Shown here piece by piece: positions 13,137-21,777 of a DNA stretch of 29,868 nucleotides. The position numbers were made by a program, and so were the translations under genes. Numbering within the stretch: position 1 is the stretch's first letter; every line of letters begins with the position of its first letter. The DNA lies in NCBI GenBank assembly GCA_036502625.1, contig DASXYG010000078.1, positions 1 through 29,868 of the forward strand, in the 5' to 3' direction. The notes beneath the pieces were generated by a model, which had not been told where the DNA came from, searched no databases, and was given only the letters and a program-made list of their open reading frames with translations. This stretch comes from DASXYG01 sp036502625 (GTDB lineage Bacteria; Actinomycetota; Actinomycetes; Streptosporangiales; Streptosporangiaceae).

Positions 13137-14639
13137 TCACGGGGGGCGCGACCCGCTGGGGGTGGTGGCGGCGGGGGTTGCGGGCGGGGTCGTGGGGGCG
13201 GGGGTCACGGGGCGGCGGGGGTGGGGTTCGAGGTGGCGGCTGATCTCGACGGAGTTCTCGCCGAGGCCGCCCAGGGTGATGTTGTCCCAGGCCTGGAGGC
13301 GGTGGGTGTCGCGGTCGAAGTAGAGGACCGAGCACTCGAACGGGGTGGGCTTCTCGTGTTCGAGGCCGCGGAGTCCGGCGCCGCCGGTGGAGCCCTGGAC
13401 GAACAGGCGGGTGCCGGTGGGCAGCAGGCGGGTGGCCCTGCGGTGGGTGTGGCCGCTGAGGACGAGGGGCGTGGTGCCGGAGAACGCGGCGCCCTCGACG
13501 GGGTCGTGGACGATGACGACGTCCGTACGGGTGGGGTACGCGGCGACGCGGCGCGCCCATTTCTGGCCGTCGGTGGTGAGGACGGGTTCGTCCGGTGCGT
13601 CGCGGGTGGACTTGTCGGGGGTGAAGCGGGGGTCGCCGACGCCGAAGAAGCGGATGCCGTCGATGGTCGTGCGGTCGCCGTCGAGGACGTGCGCGCCGCG
13701 CTGGCGTGCGACGGCGCGCTGGTTCGTCCGGGAGTCGTGGTTGCCGCGGACGAAGACGTACGGGACGCGCAGGCGGCCGATCGGCTTGACGAAGGCGTTC
13801 TCGGCGCCGGTGCCGTGGTCGGTGAGGTCGCCGCTGTCGACGACGACCTGGACGCGGAACTGCCGGACGATCGAGCGGATGACGTTCCAGGCGGCCGGGT
13901 TCAGGTGGATGTCGGAGACGTGCAGGACGCGGACGGTGGACGGGTCGGGGGAGTAGACGGGCAGCGTGGAGCCCACCTCGTACAGGCGGGAGACGTTGGT
14001 GACGAGCCTGGCGAGTTCCTCGCGGTACTTCGAGAAGCGGGTGACGATCGTCTCGGCGTCGCCGACGACGGACGGCGCGGCGGCGAGGATGCCGGTGTAG
14101 CGGGGTTCGGCGAGCGCGCCGTCGTGGAAGGTGGCGGCGGAGACGCCGAAGACGACGAGGGTGGTGCCGGCGGCGGTGAGGGACGTCCAGCCGGCGCGGC
14201 GCGGCGAGCGGAACACGACCAGCCCGGCGAGGCCGCCGGAGATCGTCGTGGCGATCAGGGTCTGCATGCCGAGGACGAACAGGCCGTGCCGTACCTGCGG
14301 GGCGAGGGTGGTCTCCAGGTCGTTGACGGCCTCGGGGGAGTCGATCAGGCGGCGGGCGTCGGCGAGGCGGATCTGGGTGAGCGACGCGCGCAGGCCGAGC
14401 GGCCCGTCGTGGGTGTTCACGCGGAGGGTGCCGAGCGGGGCGACGTCGATGACGGTGTCGCCGGTCCAGGACGGGGTCAGGGACAGCCGGATGTCGGCGG
14501 GGCCGAGCGCCGTGGTGGCGTGGGCGCCGAGCATGAGGCCGACGTAGCCCCCGGCGAGGGCGGCGGCGAAGGTGGTGAGGAGGCGTGCCGTGCGGGTGCG
14601 CCGCCGGCGGGCGGCGGCCTGAAGGGCTCGTCCGAACAT
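13137..14639 (-). CDS. membrane-anchored metallophosphoesterase
   Basis: About 500 residues from ATG 14639, which has AGGAAG ~6 nt upstream; ATG 14657 is in frame. Two or three N-terminal membrane segments (LLTTFAAALAGGYVGLMLGA; LFVLGMQTLIATTISGGLAG; SLTAAGTTLVVFGVSA) precede a calcineurin-like phosphoesterase domain with the metal ligands in HVSDIHLNP, DSGDLTDHG, VRGNHDSR, VIVHDP and LSGHTHRR. The family hydrolyses phosphoesters with a dinuclear metal centre; the substrate is unknown. The C-terminus is a Pro/Thr-rich tail. It is divergent from the zincin gene with a ~47-bp shared regulatory gap. Confidence 0.85.
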   Translation of the reverse strand: MFGRALQAAARRRRTRTARLLTTFAAALAGGYVGLMLGAHATTALGPADIRLSLTPSWTGDTVIDVAPLGTLRVNTHDGPLGLRASLTQIRLADARRLIDSPEAVNDLETTLAPQVRHGLFVLGMQTLIATTISGGLAGLVVFRSPRRAGWTSLTAAGTTLVVFGVSAATFHDGALAEPRYTGILAAAPSVVGDAETIVTRFSKYREELARLVTNVSRLYEVGSTLPVYSPDPSTVRVLHVSDIHLNPAAWNVIRSIVRQFRVQVVVDSGDLTDHGTGAENAFVKPIGRLRVPYVFVRGNHDSRTNQRAVARQRGAHVLDGDRTTIDGIRFFGVGDPRFTPDKSTRDAPDEPVLTTDGQKWARRVAAYPTRTDVVIVHDPVEGAAFSGTTPLVLSGHTHRRATRLLPTGTRLFVQGSTGGAGLRGLEHEKPTPFECSVLYFDRDTHRLQAWDNITLGGLGENSVEISRHLEPHPRRPVTPAPTTPPATPAATTPSGSRPP

Positions 14640-14686
14640 CTCCTGCTTCCTGCCCATGGCCGGACTGATTAGGCAGAATACTGAGC

Positions 14687-15028
14687 GTGGTCTATGTGAC
14701 GCGGACGGAGTTCGAGGAACTGGTGTCTGCCGCGCTCGATGGTATTCCGCCGGGCCTGGCCGAATTGATGAGCAATGTGGCGATCCTCATTGTTGATGAA
14801 GCGCCCGAGCCCGGATTGCTTGGTTTGTACGAAGGAATTCCGCTGACCGAGCGTGATCATTCGTACGCGGGTGTGCTCCCGGACCGGATCACCATCTACC
14901 GTCAGGAGATCTGTGCGGTCTGTGACACGCGGGAACGCGTGGTGAAGGAGGTACGGATCACCGTGGTGCACGAGATCGCGCACCATTTCGGGATTGACGA
15001 CGAGCGACTGCGCGAACTCGGGTGGTGA
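14687..15028 (+). CDS. metallopeptidase family protein (Zincin_1/DUF1025-like)
   Basis: A 113-residue minimal zincin, the full length for this family. The zinc motif is HEIAHHFGIDDERL (HExxH plus a conserved Asp-Glu downstream). The start is GTG 14687, with CAGAAT at 14674-14679 placing initiation on or next to it, so it is probably leaderless. These cytoplasmic proteins are widespread in actinobacteria, and their substrates are unclear. Monocistronic. The 15029-15229 gap after it has no convincing gene. Confidence 0.85.
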   Translation: MVYVTRTEFEELVSAALDGIPPGLAELMSNVAILIVDEAPEPGLLGLYEGIPLTERDHSYAGVLPDRITIYRQEICAVCDTRERVVKEVRITVVHEIAHHFGIDDERLRELGW

Positions 15029-15229
15029 CCGTCCTGTCGCGGTCATGTGACCGGCTTCGGGCGACCGAATCTGTTGCGAAACTCCCTCGGATTAGGCACC
15101 GTAGGTCACGAATTTCAAACGCACGGTCACTCGGGTCGCCTGATCCGATGGGCATGATGACAGGTGAATGCGCTGTTGCGTGCATGAGCGAAACGGGGAG
15201 TCGCATGTCAGGAGATCGGCCGGCCGCTG

Positions 15230-16624
15230 GTGGACGACGCCGGGACGCGCACTTCGGTGCCCGCGCGCGACACTAGGGGGCCGACCGCTTCTGGGCGGCA
15301 TCGCCGGGGTGGGGATGACGCCGCTGAGAGGCAGGCCACCTACCGCGAGGTCTTCGCGGTACCGGAGTTCAGGGCACTGTGGATCGCGCACACGCTGTCC
15401 CTGCTCGGTGATCAGCTTTCCCGGGTCGCCCTTTCCGTACTGGTCTTCCACCAGAGCCACTCGGCGCTGCTGACCGGCGTGACGTACGCCCTGACGTACC
15501 TGCCGCCGCTCATCGGCGGCCCGCTGCTGTCCGGGCTGGCCGACATCGTGCCGCGGCGGCGGCTGATGATCATCTGCGACGTCGCGCGTGCCGTGCTGAT
15601 CGCGGCCATCGCGATCCCCGGCCTGCCGTTCCTGGTGCTGTGCGCGCTGCTGTTCCTGGCCGTGCTGTGCGGGTCGCCGTTCAGCGCGGCGCGGTCGGCG
15701 ATGATGCCGGACGTCCTCGAGGGCGACAAGTACGTCATCGGCAACGCGATCACGAACATCACGATGCAGGGCGCCCAGATGATCGGGTTCGTGGCCGCGG
15801 GGGCCACGGTCGCGCTGATCGGTACGCACTGGGCGCTGTTCGTCGACGGCGTGACGTTCCTGGTGTCGGCGCTGTTCGTGCTGGTGGGCGTGCGGGAGCG
15901 GCCGCTGCCGCCGCGCGAGGACGACGGCGACCCGTCCTTCTGGGAGGTCATCCGCGGCGGTACGAAGATCGTGTTCGGCGACCCGCGGCTGCGCGCGCTC
16001 GTGCTGTTCGCGTGGCTGTGCGGGTTCGTCGTGGTGCCCGAGGGGCTGGCCGCGCCGTACGCCGCGGAGTTCGACAACCGGCCGCTGACCGTGGGCCTGC
16101 TGATGGCCGCGATGCCGACCGGCATGACGATCGGCGGGTTCCTGTACACCCGGTTCGTGAAGCCGACCAGCCGCATCCGGGTGATGGGCTGGCTGGCGAT
16201 GTGGGCGTGCGCGCCGATGATCGTGTCGGTGCTGCATCCGCCGCTGTGGGTGGTGTTCGTGGTGTGGGCGGTCGGCGGCGCGGGTTCGGCCTACCAGCTC
16301 GCCGCGAACGCCGCGTTCGTGCTGATCGTGCCGCCGCGCAGCCGGGGGCTGGCGTTCGGGCTCGTGCAGTCGGGGATGCAGGCCGTGCAGGGGCTGGCGA
16401 TCGCGGCGGCGGGGGCGCTGGCCGATGTGCTCGGCCCCGAACTCGTCGTGGGGTTGTCCGGGGCCGCGGGCCTGGTGGTCGCGACGGCGCTCGCCATGGC
16501 GTGGTCGCGCATCCGGGGCGACATCATCGCGCAGATGCGGGAGACCGCCGAGCAGCGGTCCGCCGACCAGGCGTCCGCCGCGGAGGCGGAGACCGTCACC
16601 GATCCCGGTTCTGCGCCTGGTTGA
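15230..16624 (+). CDS. MFS transporter (enterobactin/antibiotic exporter-like)
   Basis: About 464 residues from GTG 15230. Start uncertain: there is no good ribosome site, and the first ~35 residues are polar and may be untranslated. Recognisable MFS features are FRALWIAHTLSLLGDQLSRV, the loop LADIVPRRRLMIICD between TM2 and TM3, and GLAFGLVQSGMQAVQGLA late in the protein, with about 12 hydrophobic segments. The arrangement is that of the MFS_3 (EntS-like) exporters rather than sugar importers. The substrate is unknown. It is convergent with and overlaps the PspC gene by 29 bp. Confidence 0.82.
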   Translation: MDDAGTRTSVPARDTRGPTASGRHRRGGDDAAERQATYREVFAVPEFRALWIAHTLSLLGDQLSRVALSVLVFHQSHSALLTGVTYALTYLPPLIGGPLLSGLADIVPRRRLMIICDVARAVLIAAIAIPGLPFLVLCALLFLAVLCGSPFSAARSAMMPDVLEGDKYVIGNAITNITMQGAQMIGFVAAGATVALIGTHWALFVDGVTFLVSALFVLVGVRERPLPPREDDGDPSFWEVIRGGTKIVFGDPRLRALVLFAWLCGFVVVPEGLAAPYAAEFDNRPLTVGLLMAAMPTGMTIGGFLYTRFVKPTSRIRVMGWLAMWACAPMIVSVLHPPLWVVFVVWAVGGAGSAYQLAANAAFVLIVPPRSRGLAFGLVQSGMQAVQGLAIAAAGALADVLGPELVVGLSGAAGLVVATALAMAWSRIRGDIIAQMRETAEQRSADQASAAEAETVTDPGSAPG

Positions 16625-16850
16625 TGAGGTTCTCGGCGATCGAGTTGTCGGCGTCGGCCTCCGGGACCAAGAGCCAGCCGATGACGTAGATCAGCGCGCC
16701 GGTGCCGCCGAAGAACGTGAGGACCACGATGACCAGCCTGACGAGGTTGGCGTCGACGCCGAAGTACTCGGCGATGCCGCCGCACACGCCGGCGACCATG
16801 CGGGTGGTGCGGCTGCGTCGGAGCTGCTTGGGGCTGTTGTTTTCGTCCAT
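16596..16850 (-). CDS. PspC domain protein
   Basis: An 84-residue protein from ATG 16850, much shorter than the enclosing open frame. RRSRTTRMVAGVCGGIAEYF is the PspC signature, followed by GVDANLVRLVIVVLTFFGGT, a single membrane segment and VIGWLLVPEA. Such proteins belong to envelope stress responses related to phage shock. Its 3' end overlaps the MFS gene on the other strand. Confidence 0.88.
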   Translation of the reverse strand: MDENNSPKQLRRSRTTRMVAGVCGGIAEYFGVDANLVRLVIVVLTFFGGTGALIYVIGWLLVPEADADNSIAENLINQAQNRDR

Positions 16851-16930
16851 GCTCCGATGGTGCCCGCCCCGGCGGCGTACAGCCATCCGGAATGGCCCTG
16901 GGGTGTCCCTGAGAACCCCCTGAGCCGGGG

Positions 16931-17968
16931 TCAGACGCCGAGCCGGCGGCGGTGGCGGAGGGCCAGGGTGAGCACGGCCGCGCCCGCCGCCTGGAACGGC
17001 TCGGATGCCAGGAGCGCGGCCACCGATCCGTACGTGAAGGGGTGGTGCCCCGTCAGGGTTCCCTCGGGGGTGGTGCGGGTCGTGCGGGCGAAGACGCGGT
17101 CGTGGACGGCGGCGTCGATGACGGTGACCGCGAGCAGGTCGGTGGCCAGGCTCAGCGGGTCGACCGCGATGCCGAGCAGGTGGGTGCGCAGGTGGCCGGC
17201 CGTACGGGCGGCGGTGAGGTCGCGGTATGGCGGCCAGGCGCCGTACGCGAACGGCTCGGGGTAGTGCTCGGGGGCGCCGAGGAACTCCTCCGCGTACTCG
17301 CGTACGGCGCAGCGCCACAGATCGAGGTCGGCGCGGACGGTGGCCGGGGATGGGCCGGACGGCTGGAACACGCCGACCGGGACCACGTGCACGAGGCCGC
17401 CGCCGTGGGCGACCCCCTTCGCGTCGCGGCGGTGCAGGGGGAAGGCGGCGGTGCCGTCCGGGGCACGGCGGAGCGTGAGCATGCTGATCGCGGTGGTCAT
17501 GGGGCGGCGGCCGGGGTCGGTGGGGTCGCCGATGCGGTCGCGCCGCGGGAGGCGCGCGGTGGCGGGGTCGCGGCCCTGGCGTACGGCCTCGGCCAGCTCG
17601 TGGGCGACGGCCTCGCCGGTGTTGAGGCCGTCGAAGTACGTGGCGGTGCCGTACGTGAGGTGCGCGGGCGTGGGGGCGTGGAGGAGGCGGTAGGTGGGGC
17701 GGTCCTCGAGGAGGGCGGGCGGTGCGAGGACGGCGAGGGTGTCCGCGTACGCGGGTGTTTCGGCGGGCGGCGGGGGTGGGGTGCCGGCCCAGGTGAGACG
17801 GGTTTCGGCGAGGTCGATGGGGGCGGGCGGCAGCCACTCGGGGCGGGTGAGGGCGGTCGTACCGGGGATGCGGGGGGTGCCCGGGTAGCGGTGGGCGGCG
17901 GCCTGGGCGAGGGGGTGGCGGTGGCTGTCGAGGTACGTACGGGCGGCGCGCCAGGCGTCGGGGTCCAT
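16931..17968 (-). CDS. hypothetical protein with Nudix-like C-terminal region
   Basis: A 345-residue protein. The N-terminal 100 residues are Pro-rich and unremarkable (SHRHPLAQAAAHRYPGTPRI). The central part has PMTTAISMLTLRRAPDG, LHRRDAKGVAHGGGLVHVVP and VPVGVFQPSG, then a helix CAVREYAEEFLGAPEHYPEP that resembles the REL/YxEE part of a Nudix box, although a full Nudix motif is not present. Related actinomycete proteins are sometimes fused to regulators. It lies 8 nt from the MazF stop on the same strand and may be read with the toxin-antitoxin pair. Function uncertain. Confidence 0.7.
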   Translation of the reverse strand: MDPDAWRAARTYLDSHRHPLAQAAAHRYPGTPRIPGTTALTRPEWLPPAPIDLAETRLTWAGTPPPPPAETPAYADTLAVLAPPALLEDRPTYRLLHAPTPAHLTYGTATYFDGLNTGEAVAHELAEAVRQGRDPATARLPRRDRIGDPTDPGRRPMTTAISMLTLRRAPDGTAAFPLHRRDAKGVAHGGGLVHVVPVGVFQPSGPSPATVRADLDLWRCAVREYAEEFLGAPEHYPEPFAYGAWPPYRDLTAARTAGHLRTHLLGIAVDPLSLATDLLAVTVIDAAVHDRVFARTTRTTPEGTLTGHHPFTYGSVAALLASEPFQAAGAAVLTLALRHRRRLGV

Positions 17969-17976
17969 CGGTGGGG

Positions 17977-18300
17977 TCAGAGGTCGACGACGGCGCGGAG
18001 GGCGATGTCGACGCGTTCCATTTCGTCGTCCTCGACGCGGCCCAGGCGCTCGGCGAAGCGGGCCCGGCGGATGGGGGTCACGCCGATGATGCGGGCCACG
18101 CCCATGACGGGTTCGGACAGGCGGACGGCCAGCAGCGCGAGGCTGTCGGGGACGGTGATCTCCTCGACGATCGGGACGGCCAGTATGGGGGCCGGGTCGG
18201 TGGCGCGGATGGCGGCGTTGCCGGCCACCACCAGCATGGGCATGCCGCCACCGTGGCCGGTTACCGGCTTGACCGCCCAGACCTCGCCGCGCCAGATCAC
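17977..18300 (-). CDS. PemK/MazF-family toxin
   Basis: A 107-residue product starting at GTG 18300, which overlaps the antitoxin stop (GTGA). The N-terminus MIWRGEVWAVKPV is the typical MazF/PemK first strand, followed by LVVAGNAAIRATDPAPILAV and VPDSLALLAVRLSEP. The family cleaves RNA at short sequence motifs and is held inactive by its partner. Pairing with an upstream RHH antitoxin supports the call. Confidence 0.8.
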   Translation of the reverse strand: MIWRGEVWAVKPVTGHGGGMPMLVVAGNAAIRATDPAPILAVPIVEEITVPDSLALLAVRLSEPVMGVARIIGVTPIRRARFAERLGRVEDDEMERVDIALRAVVDL

Positions 18301-18563
18301 GCGGCGCCCTTGCCGCGCTTGGCGGCGGCGCGGTAGTCGGCCTCCATCGCGTCGGCGTCCTGCTCGGCCAGCTTGGTGGCCTCGTCGTCCGCCGGGAGGC
18401 CGTCGACGGCGGCGGCCTGGCCGCCCTCGTCGAGGATCACGGCGTCGCGCAGGGCGCGGTAGATGACGGCGGACAGCGACCGGCCCGTTCGCTCCGCGAT
18501 GGCACGCGCGCGCTCGAGCACCGCGTCCTCCGGGATCGATATGGTGATCTTGCTGTGCGCCAT
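18297..18563 (-). CDS. ribbon-helix-helix antitoxin
   Basis: An 88-residue protein from ATG 18563 (an ATG four codons upstream at 18575 is also possible; the open frame beyond is not coding). SKITISIPEDAVLERARAIA and TGRSLSAVIYRALRDAVI form an RHH domain that binds DNA as a dimer; the acidic, Ala-rich C-terminus (ADDEATKLAEQDADAMEADY) would wrap the toxin. It is translationally coupled to the MazF gene. The palindrome just upstream is a plausible autoregulatory site. Confidence 0.8.
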   Translation of the reverse strand: MAHSKITISIPEDAVLERARAIAERTGRSLSAVIYRALRDAVILDEGGQAAAVDGLPADDEATKLAEQDADAMEADYRAAAKRGKGAA

Positions 18564-18587
18564 ACCTTCGACCATACCGATGTATGG
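18560..18587. promoter_or_regulatory. CCATAC palindrome, likely toxin-antitoxin operator
   Basis: CCATAC (18572-18577), CGAT, GTATGG (18582-18587) is a perfect palindrome, and CCATACC recurs at 18560-18566. It overlaps the antitoxin start region, where RHH antitoxins usually repress their own operon. Confidence 0.5.
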
Positions 18588-18645
18588 GCGGCCGTACGCA
18601 CGGATCGGCGCATCGAGGAGACCGTACGTGGGGTAGGACGCGCGC

Positions 18646-19824
18646 ATGACCGAGCGACCCGGGCCGACCGCCATCCCGTGGCGGCGGCGCATGATGCCGC
18701 GCGACCCGCGGGAGACCCACCGCGCGTCGACGCCGCTTGAGCTGTTCTTCGACCTGTGCTTCGTGGTGGCGGTGTCGCAGGACTCCACGGAGCTGGCGCA
18801 CTACGTGTCCGAGGGGCGCGTGGGCGTCGCGGTGGTGAGCTATCTCCTGGTGTTCTTCACCATCTGGTGGGCGTGGATGGGGTTCACCTGGTACGCCTCG
18901 GCGTTCGACGTGGACGACGCGCCGTACCGGTTCTGCGTGATGATCGTGATGGCCGGGGTGCTGGTGCTGGCGGCCGGGGTGGGGCCGGCGTTCGAGCACC
19001 GCGACTTCGGGGTGATCTTCGCCGGCTACGTCGTGATGCGCCTGGGGCTGGAGACGCTGCGCGCGCGTGCGGCGGCGGCCGATCCGGCGCGGCGGCGCAC
19101 GATGGTGCGGTACATGATCGGCGAGACCGGCTGCATGGCCGGCTGGGCGCTGGTGATCTTCGTACTGCCGCGGCCGGTGATGCTGTGGGGGTTCGTCGTG
19201 ATGGCCGTCGCCGAGCTGCTGGTGCCGGGGTGGGCGGAGCGCGTGGAGGCCACGCCGTGGCATCCGGACCACATCGCCGAGCGGTACGGGCTGTTCACGA
19301 TCATCGTGATCGGCGAGTCGGTGCTGTCGGCGACGAACGCGGTGCGCGCGGCGCTGGAGGAGCACGCCACGCCGGGGCTGCTGATGGTGGCCGCGGGTGG
19401 GCTGCTGACGGTGTTCGGCGTGTGGTGGATGTACTTCTCACTGCCCGCTGCCGGGCTGCTCGACCGGCTGGCGGCGGCGCTGAGCTGGGGGTACGCGCAC
19501 TACGTGATCTTCGCGACGGGGGCGGCGATCGGCGCGGGCATCGAGGTGAACGTGGCGCGTACGGCCGGGGAGGTGGAGATCCCGGTCGCCGTGGCGGGTG
19601 CGGCCGTGACGGTGCCGGTGGCGGTGTGCCTGACGGTGATCTGGCTGACGCAGGTGCGCCCGCACGGCCCGGACGCGCCGGCGAGCTGGGTGATCCCGGT
19701 GGTGGGCGCGCTCGTCCTCGGCGCGTCGTTCACGCCGTGGCCGCTGCCCGCCACCGGTGTGCTGATGGCGCTCCTGGTCGTCGCGGGCGTCGTGCTGCAC
19801 GCGCGCAAGGGGCCCGTCGGCTGA
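18646..19824 (+). CDS. ltrA: LtrA-like low temperature requirement membrane protein
   Basis: A 392-residue polytopic membrane protein. The LtrA signature is clear: TPLELFFDLCFVVAVSQDST, WWAWMGFTWYASAFD, DHIAERYGLFTIIVIGESVL and a regular series of about 10 membrane helices. The start is ATG 18646; TAGGAC at 18634-18639 puts initiation on the ATG, so it is probably leaderless. The biochemical role of LtrA is not established. Divergent from the toxin-antitoxin operon. Confidence 0.88.
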   Translation: MTERPGPTAIPWRRRMMPRDPRETHRASTPLELFFDLCFVVAVSQDSTELAHYVSEGRVGVAVVSYLLVFFTIWWAWMGFTWYASAFDVDDAPYRFCVMIVMAGVLVLAAGVGPAFEHRDFGVIFAGYVVMRLGLETLRARAAAADPARRRTMVRYMIGETGCMAGWALVIFVLPRPVMLWGFVVMAVAELLVPGWAERVEATPWHPDHIAERYGLFTIIVIGESVLSATNAVRAALEEHATPGLLMVAAGGLLTVFGVWWMYFSLPAAGLLDRLAAALSWGYAHYVIFATGAAIGAGIEVNVARTAGEVEIPVAVAGAAVTVPVAVCLTVIWLTQVRPHGPDAPASWVIPVVGALVLGASFTPWPLPATGVLMALLVVAGVVLHARKGPVG

Positions 19825-19825
19825 C

Positions 19826-20677
19826 TCACGGGCCGTCGTGGCCGGTGACGGCGCGGTTGATGCGGTGCAGGTTGGCCTCGGCGACGTGGTGGCGGCGCAT
19901 CGCGAGGACCACGAACAGCGCGTCGAGCAGCGCCAGCGTGGCCAGGCGCGCGGCCATCGCCTCGGTGTCGTACGCGGACTCCTGCGCGGCGACGGTGAGC
20001 ACGACGTCGGAGATGTTGGCCAGCGGCGAGTGCGGCGCGTGGGTGACGGTGACGACGGCCGCGCCGTTCGTCCGCGCGGTGATCACCGCGTCGATGAGCT
20101 CGGACGTGGCGCCGGAGTTGGAGACGGCGATGACGAGGTCGCGGCGGCCGAGCAGCGCGGCGCGTACGGTCTGGTCGACGCCCGAGGTCTCCGCGCTGAC
20201 CCGCACCCCGGCGCGCATGAGCCGCCGGGCGGCGTCGAGCGCGATGTACGCGGACGTGCCGACGCCGAAGACGGTCACCTCGTCGGCGCCCTCGATGTAC
20301 TCGACCGCGCGGTGCAGCGGCTGCGATTCGGCGAGGCGTCCCGTCTCCTGGAGCGACGCGATCGAGGCGGCGAACATCTTCCGCACCACGACCCGGCGGC
20401 TGTCGTCGGGGTCGACCTCGTCGTAACCGGAGGCCAGCGGCGAGGCGAGGTCCCGTACGAGGTGCATCTTGAAGTCGGGGAACCCGGCGAACCCGGCCTT
20501 CTTGCACACGCGGACGACGGTGGCCACGCTGCTGTCCGCCGCCGCGGCCAGGCCGCCGACGGTGAGCCGCGCGGAGTCCTCGGGGTGGTCGAGGATGTAG
20601 CGCGCCACCCGCTGCTCCGCCGGTGCGAGCGACTCCATCCGCTCGGTGAGGGAGCGCAGGGTCCGATCAATGAACAT
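19826..20677 (-). CDS. MurR/RpiR family transcriptional regulator
   Basis: A 283-residue protein from ATG 20677 with an AGAGGAAACAG site; longer starts at 20698 and 20719 would overlap the operator. An N-terminal HTH_6 domain (SLAPAEQRVARYILDHPEDS, SVATVVRVCKKAGFAGFPDF) precedes a SIS sugar-phosphate isomerase fold from ~120 (VFGVGTSAYIALDAARRLM; LVIAVSNSGATSELIDAV). SIS domains in this family sense sugar phosphates, so the inducer is expected to be a phosphorylated intermediate of the divergent operon, which encodes an FGGY kinase. Likely repressor, by inference from the operator over the operon's -10. Confidence 0.9.
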   Translation of the reverse strand: MFIDRTLRSLTERMESLAPAEQRVARYILDHPEDSARLTVGGLAAAADSSVATVVRVCKKAGFAGFPDFKMHLVRDLASPLASGYDEVDPDDSRRVVVRKMFAASIASLQETGRLAESQPLHRAVEYIEGADEVTVFGVGTSAYIALDAARRLMRAGVRVSAETSGVDQTVRAALLGRRDLVIAVSNSGATSELIDAVITARTNGAAVVTVTHAPHSPLANISDVVLTVAAQESAYDTEAMAARLATLALLDALFVVLAMRRHHVAEANLHRINRAVTGHDGP

Positions 20678-20687
20678 CTGTTTCCTC

Positions 20688-20717
20688 TTGACAGCCATCG
20701 AGACGAAATCTAGTTTC
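20688..20717 (+). promoter_or_regulatory. promoter of the catabolic operon with RpiR-type operator
   Basis: TTGACA (20688-20693), 17 nt, TAGTTT (20711-20716). The near-palindrome GAAATCTAGTTTC (20705-20717, GAAA...TTTC around CTAG) covers the -10, so a bound regulator would block this promoter. Confidence 0.6.
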
Positions 20718-20751
20718 ACACGTCAGTTGGACGAGCGAGAGGCGGCAACAC

Positions 20752-21777
20752 GTGACGACGGAGCGCGCACCGGGGCGCACAACGGACCGCATCAGCGAAA
20801 TCGGCTGGCAGATCGATCATCTGATGGCACTCGACACCTCCGGCAAGGGCGTGGTTCCGGGACTCTACCGAGCCGCGGCGGCGGCCACCGGCGCACCGCT
20901 TTCCACGACGGCCGCGCGGCTGCTGGCCGACGGCGTCGGCCATGGTGACGTCGTCGCGATCCTCACCGGATTCCCGTCGCGGTCGTTCCTCCTGGAGGGC
21001 GTCACCGAGACGGACGGGCCGGTCGGCGCCGCGCTGCTGGCCCGGGTGCTTGAGGAGACGCTCGGCGTGGTGCCGGTGATCGTCACCGAGCGGCGCGTCG
21101 CGCACTTCTCGGCCAACTGCCTGACCACCGCCGGGCTGCTGGTGACCGACGCGGAGCGGGCCGTACGGTCCAAGCGCGGCAAGCACCAGGCGGCCTGCGC
21201 GGCCGTCGTGGACTTCCCGGTCGAGCACGACGCGGCGCGGACGCGGGCGGCCGAGCTGTTCGACGAGCTGGACCCCAAGGCGGTGATCGCCATCGAGCAG
21301 CCGAGCGTCGGCGCCGACGGCGTGGCGCACACCGCCGCCGGGCGGGCCATCACCGACCACCTGCTGGCCAAGCTCGACCACGTCTTCGACGTGGCGCGCG
21401 ACCGTGGTGTGCCGCGGGTGGGCATCGGCGACAACGGCAACGAGATCGGCATGGCGTTCATCGCCGACGCCGTACGCGACTCCTGCGAGCTCGGCTCGGT
21501 GATCTGCGCGGGATCCGGCTGCGACGCGCTGCTCGTGGCGGGCAACTCCAACTGGGGCGCGTACGGGCTGGCCGCCGCCGTGGAGGCCGTCGCGGCGGGC
21601 AGTGCCTCGGTGCTGCCGCGCGTGGACATCGGGGCCATCCACCGGCGGTGCGCGGAGGACGGCGCGATCGACGGCATCAGCCAGCGCCCCGAACCCCGCT
21701 CGGACGGCACGCCCGTCGACCTGAACCGGTCCGTCATCGACCTGATGGCCTGGGCCGTGAACGTGGCGAAGCGGTGA
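20752..21777 (+). CDS. D-glutamate cyclase-domain (DUF4392) protein
   Basis: A 341-residue protein from GTG 20752 (GAGAGGCGG upstream). Recognisable DUF4392 stretches are TGFPSRSFLLEGVTETDGP, IAIEQPSVGADGVAHTAAGR, VGIGDNGNEIGMAFI and LVAGNSNWGAYGLAAAVEAV. The mammalian homologous domain (DGLUCY) converts D-glutamate to 5-oxo-D-proline; bacterial members are little studied, so the reaction here is open. First gene of the operon, overlapping the SelA-like gene by GTGA. Together with a SelA-like PLP enzyme it suggests handling of an amino acid or amino sugar acid of unusual stereochemistry. Confidence 0.82.
   Translation: MTTERAPGRTTDRISEIGWQIDHLMALDTSGKGVVPGLYRAAAAATGAPLSTTAARLLADGVGHGDVVAILTGFPSRSFLLEGVTETDGPVGAALLARVLEETLGVVPVIVTERRVAHFSANCLTTAGLLVTDAERAVRSKRGKHQAACAAVVDFPVEHDAARTRAAELFDELDPKAVIAIEQPSVGADGVAHTAAGRAITDHLLAKLDHVFDVARDRGVPRVGIGDNGNEIGMAFIADAVRDSCELGSVICAGSGCDALLVAGNSNWGAYGLAAAVEAVAAGSASVLPRVDIGAIHRRCAEDGAIDGISQRPEPRSDGTPVDLNRSVIDLMAWAVNVAKR

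Noticed and set aside
16596..17837. 413-residue minus-strand frame, Pro/Arg-rich
   Set aside because: Only its last 84 codons encode a protein (PspC); the rest is a shifted reading of the 16931 gene.
17977..19365. 462-residue minus-strand frame
   Set aside because: Antisense to LtrA for most of its length; only the last 107 codons (MazF) are real.
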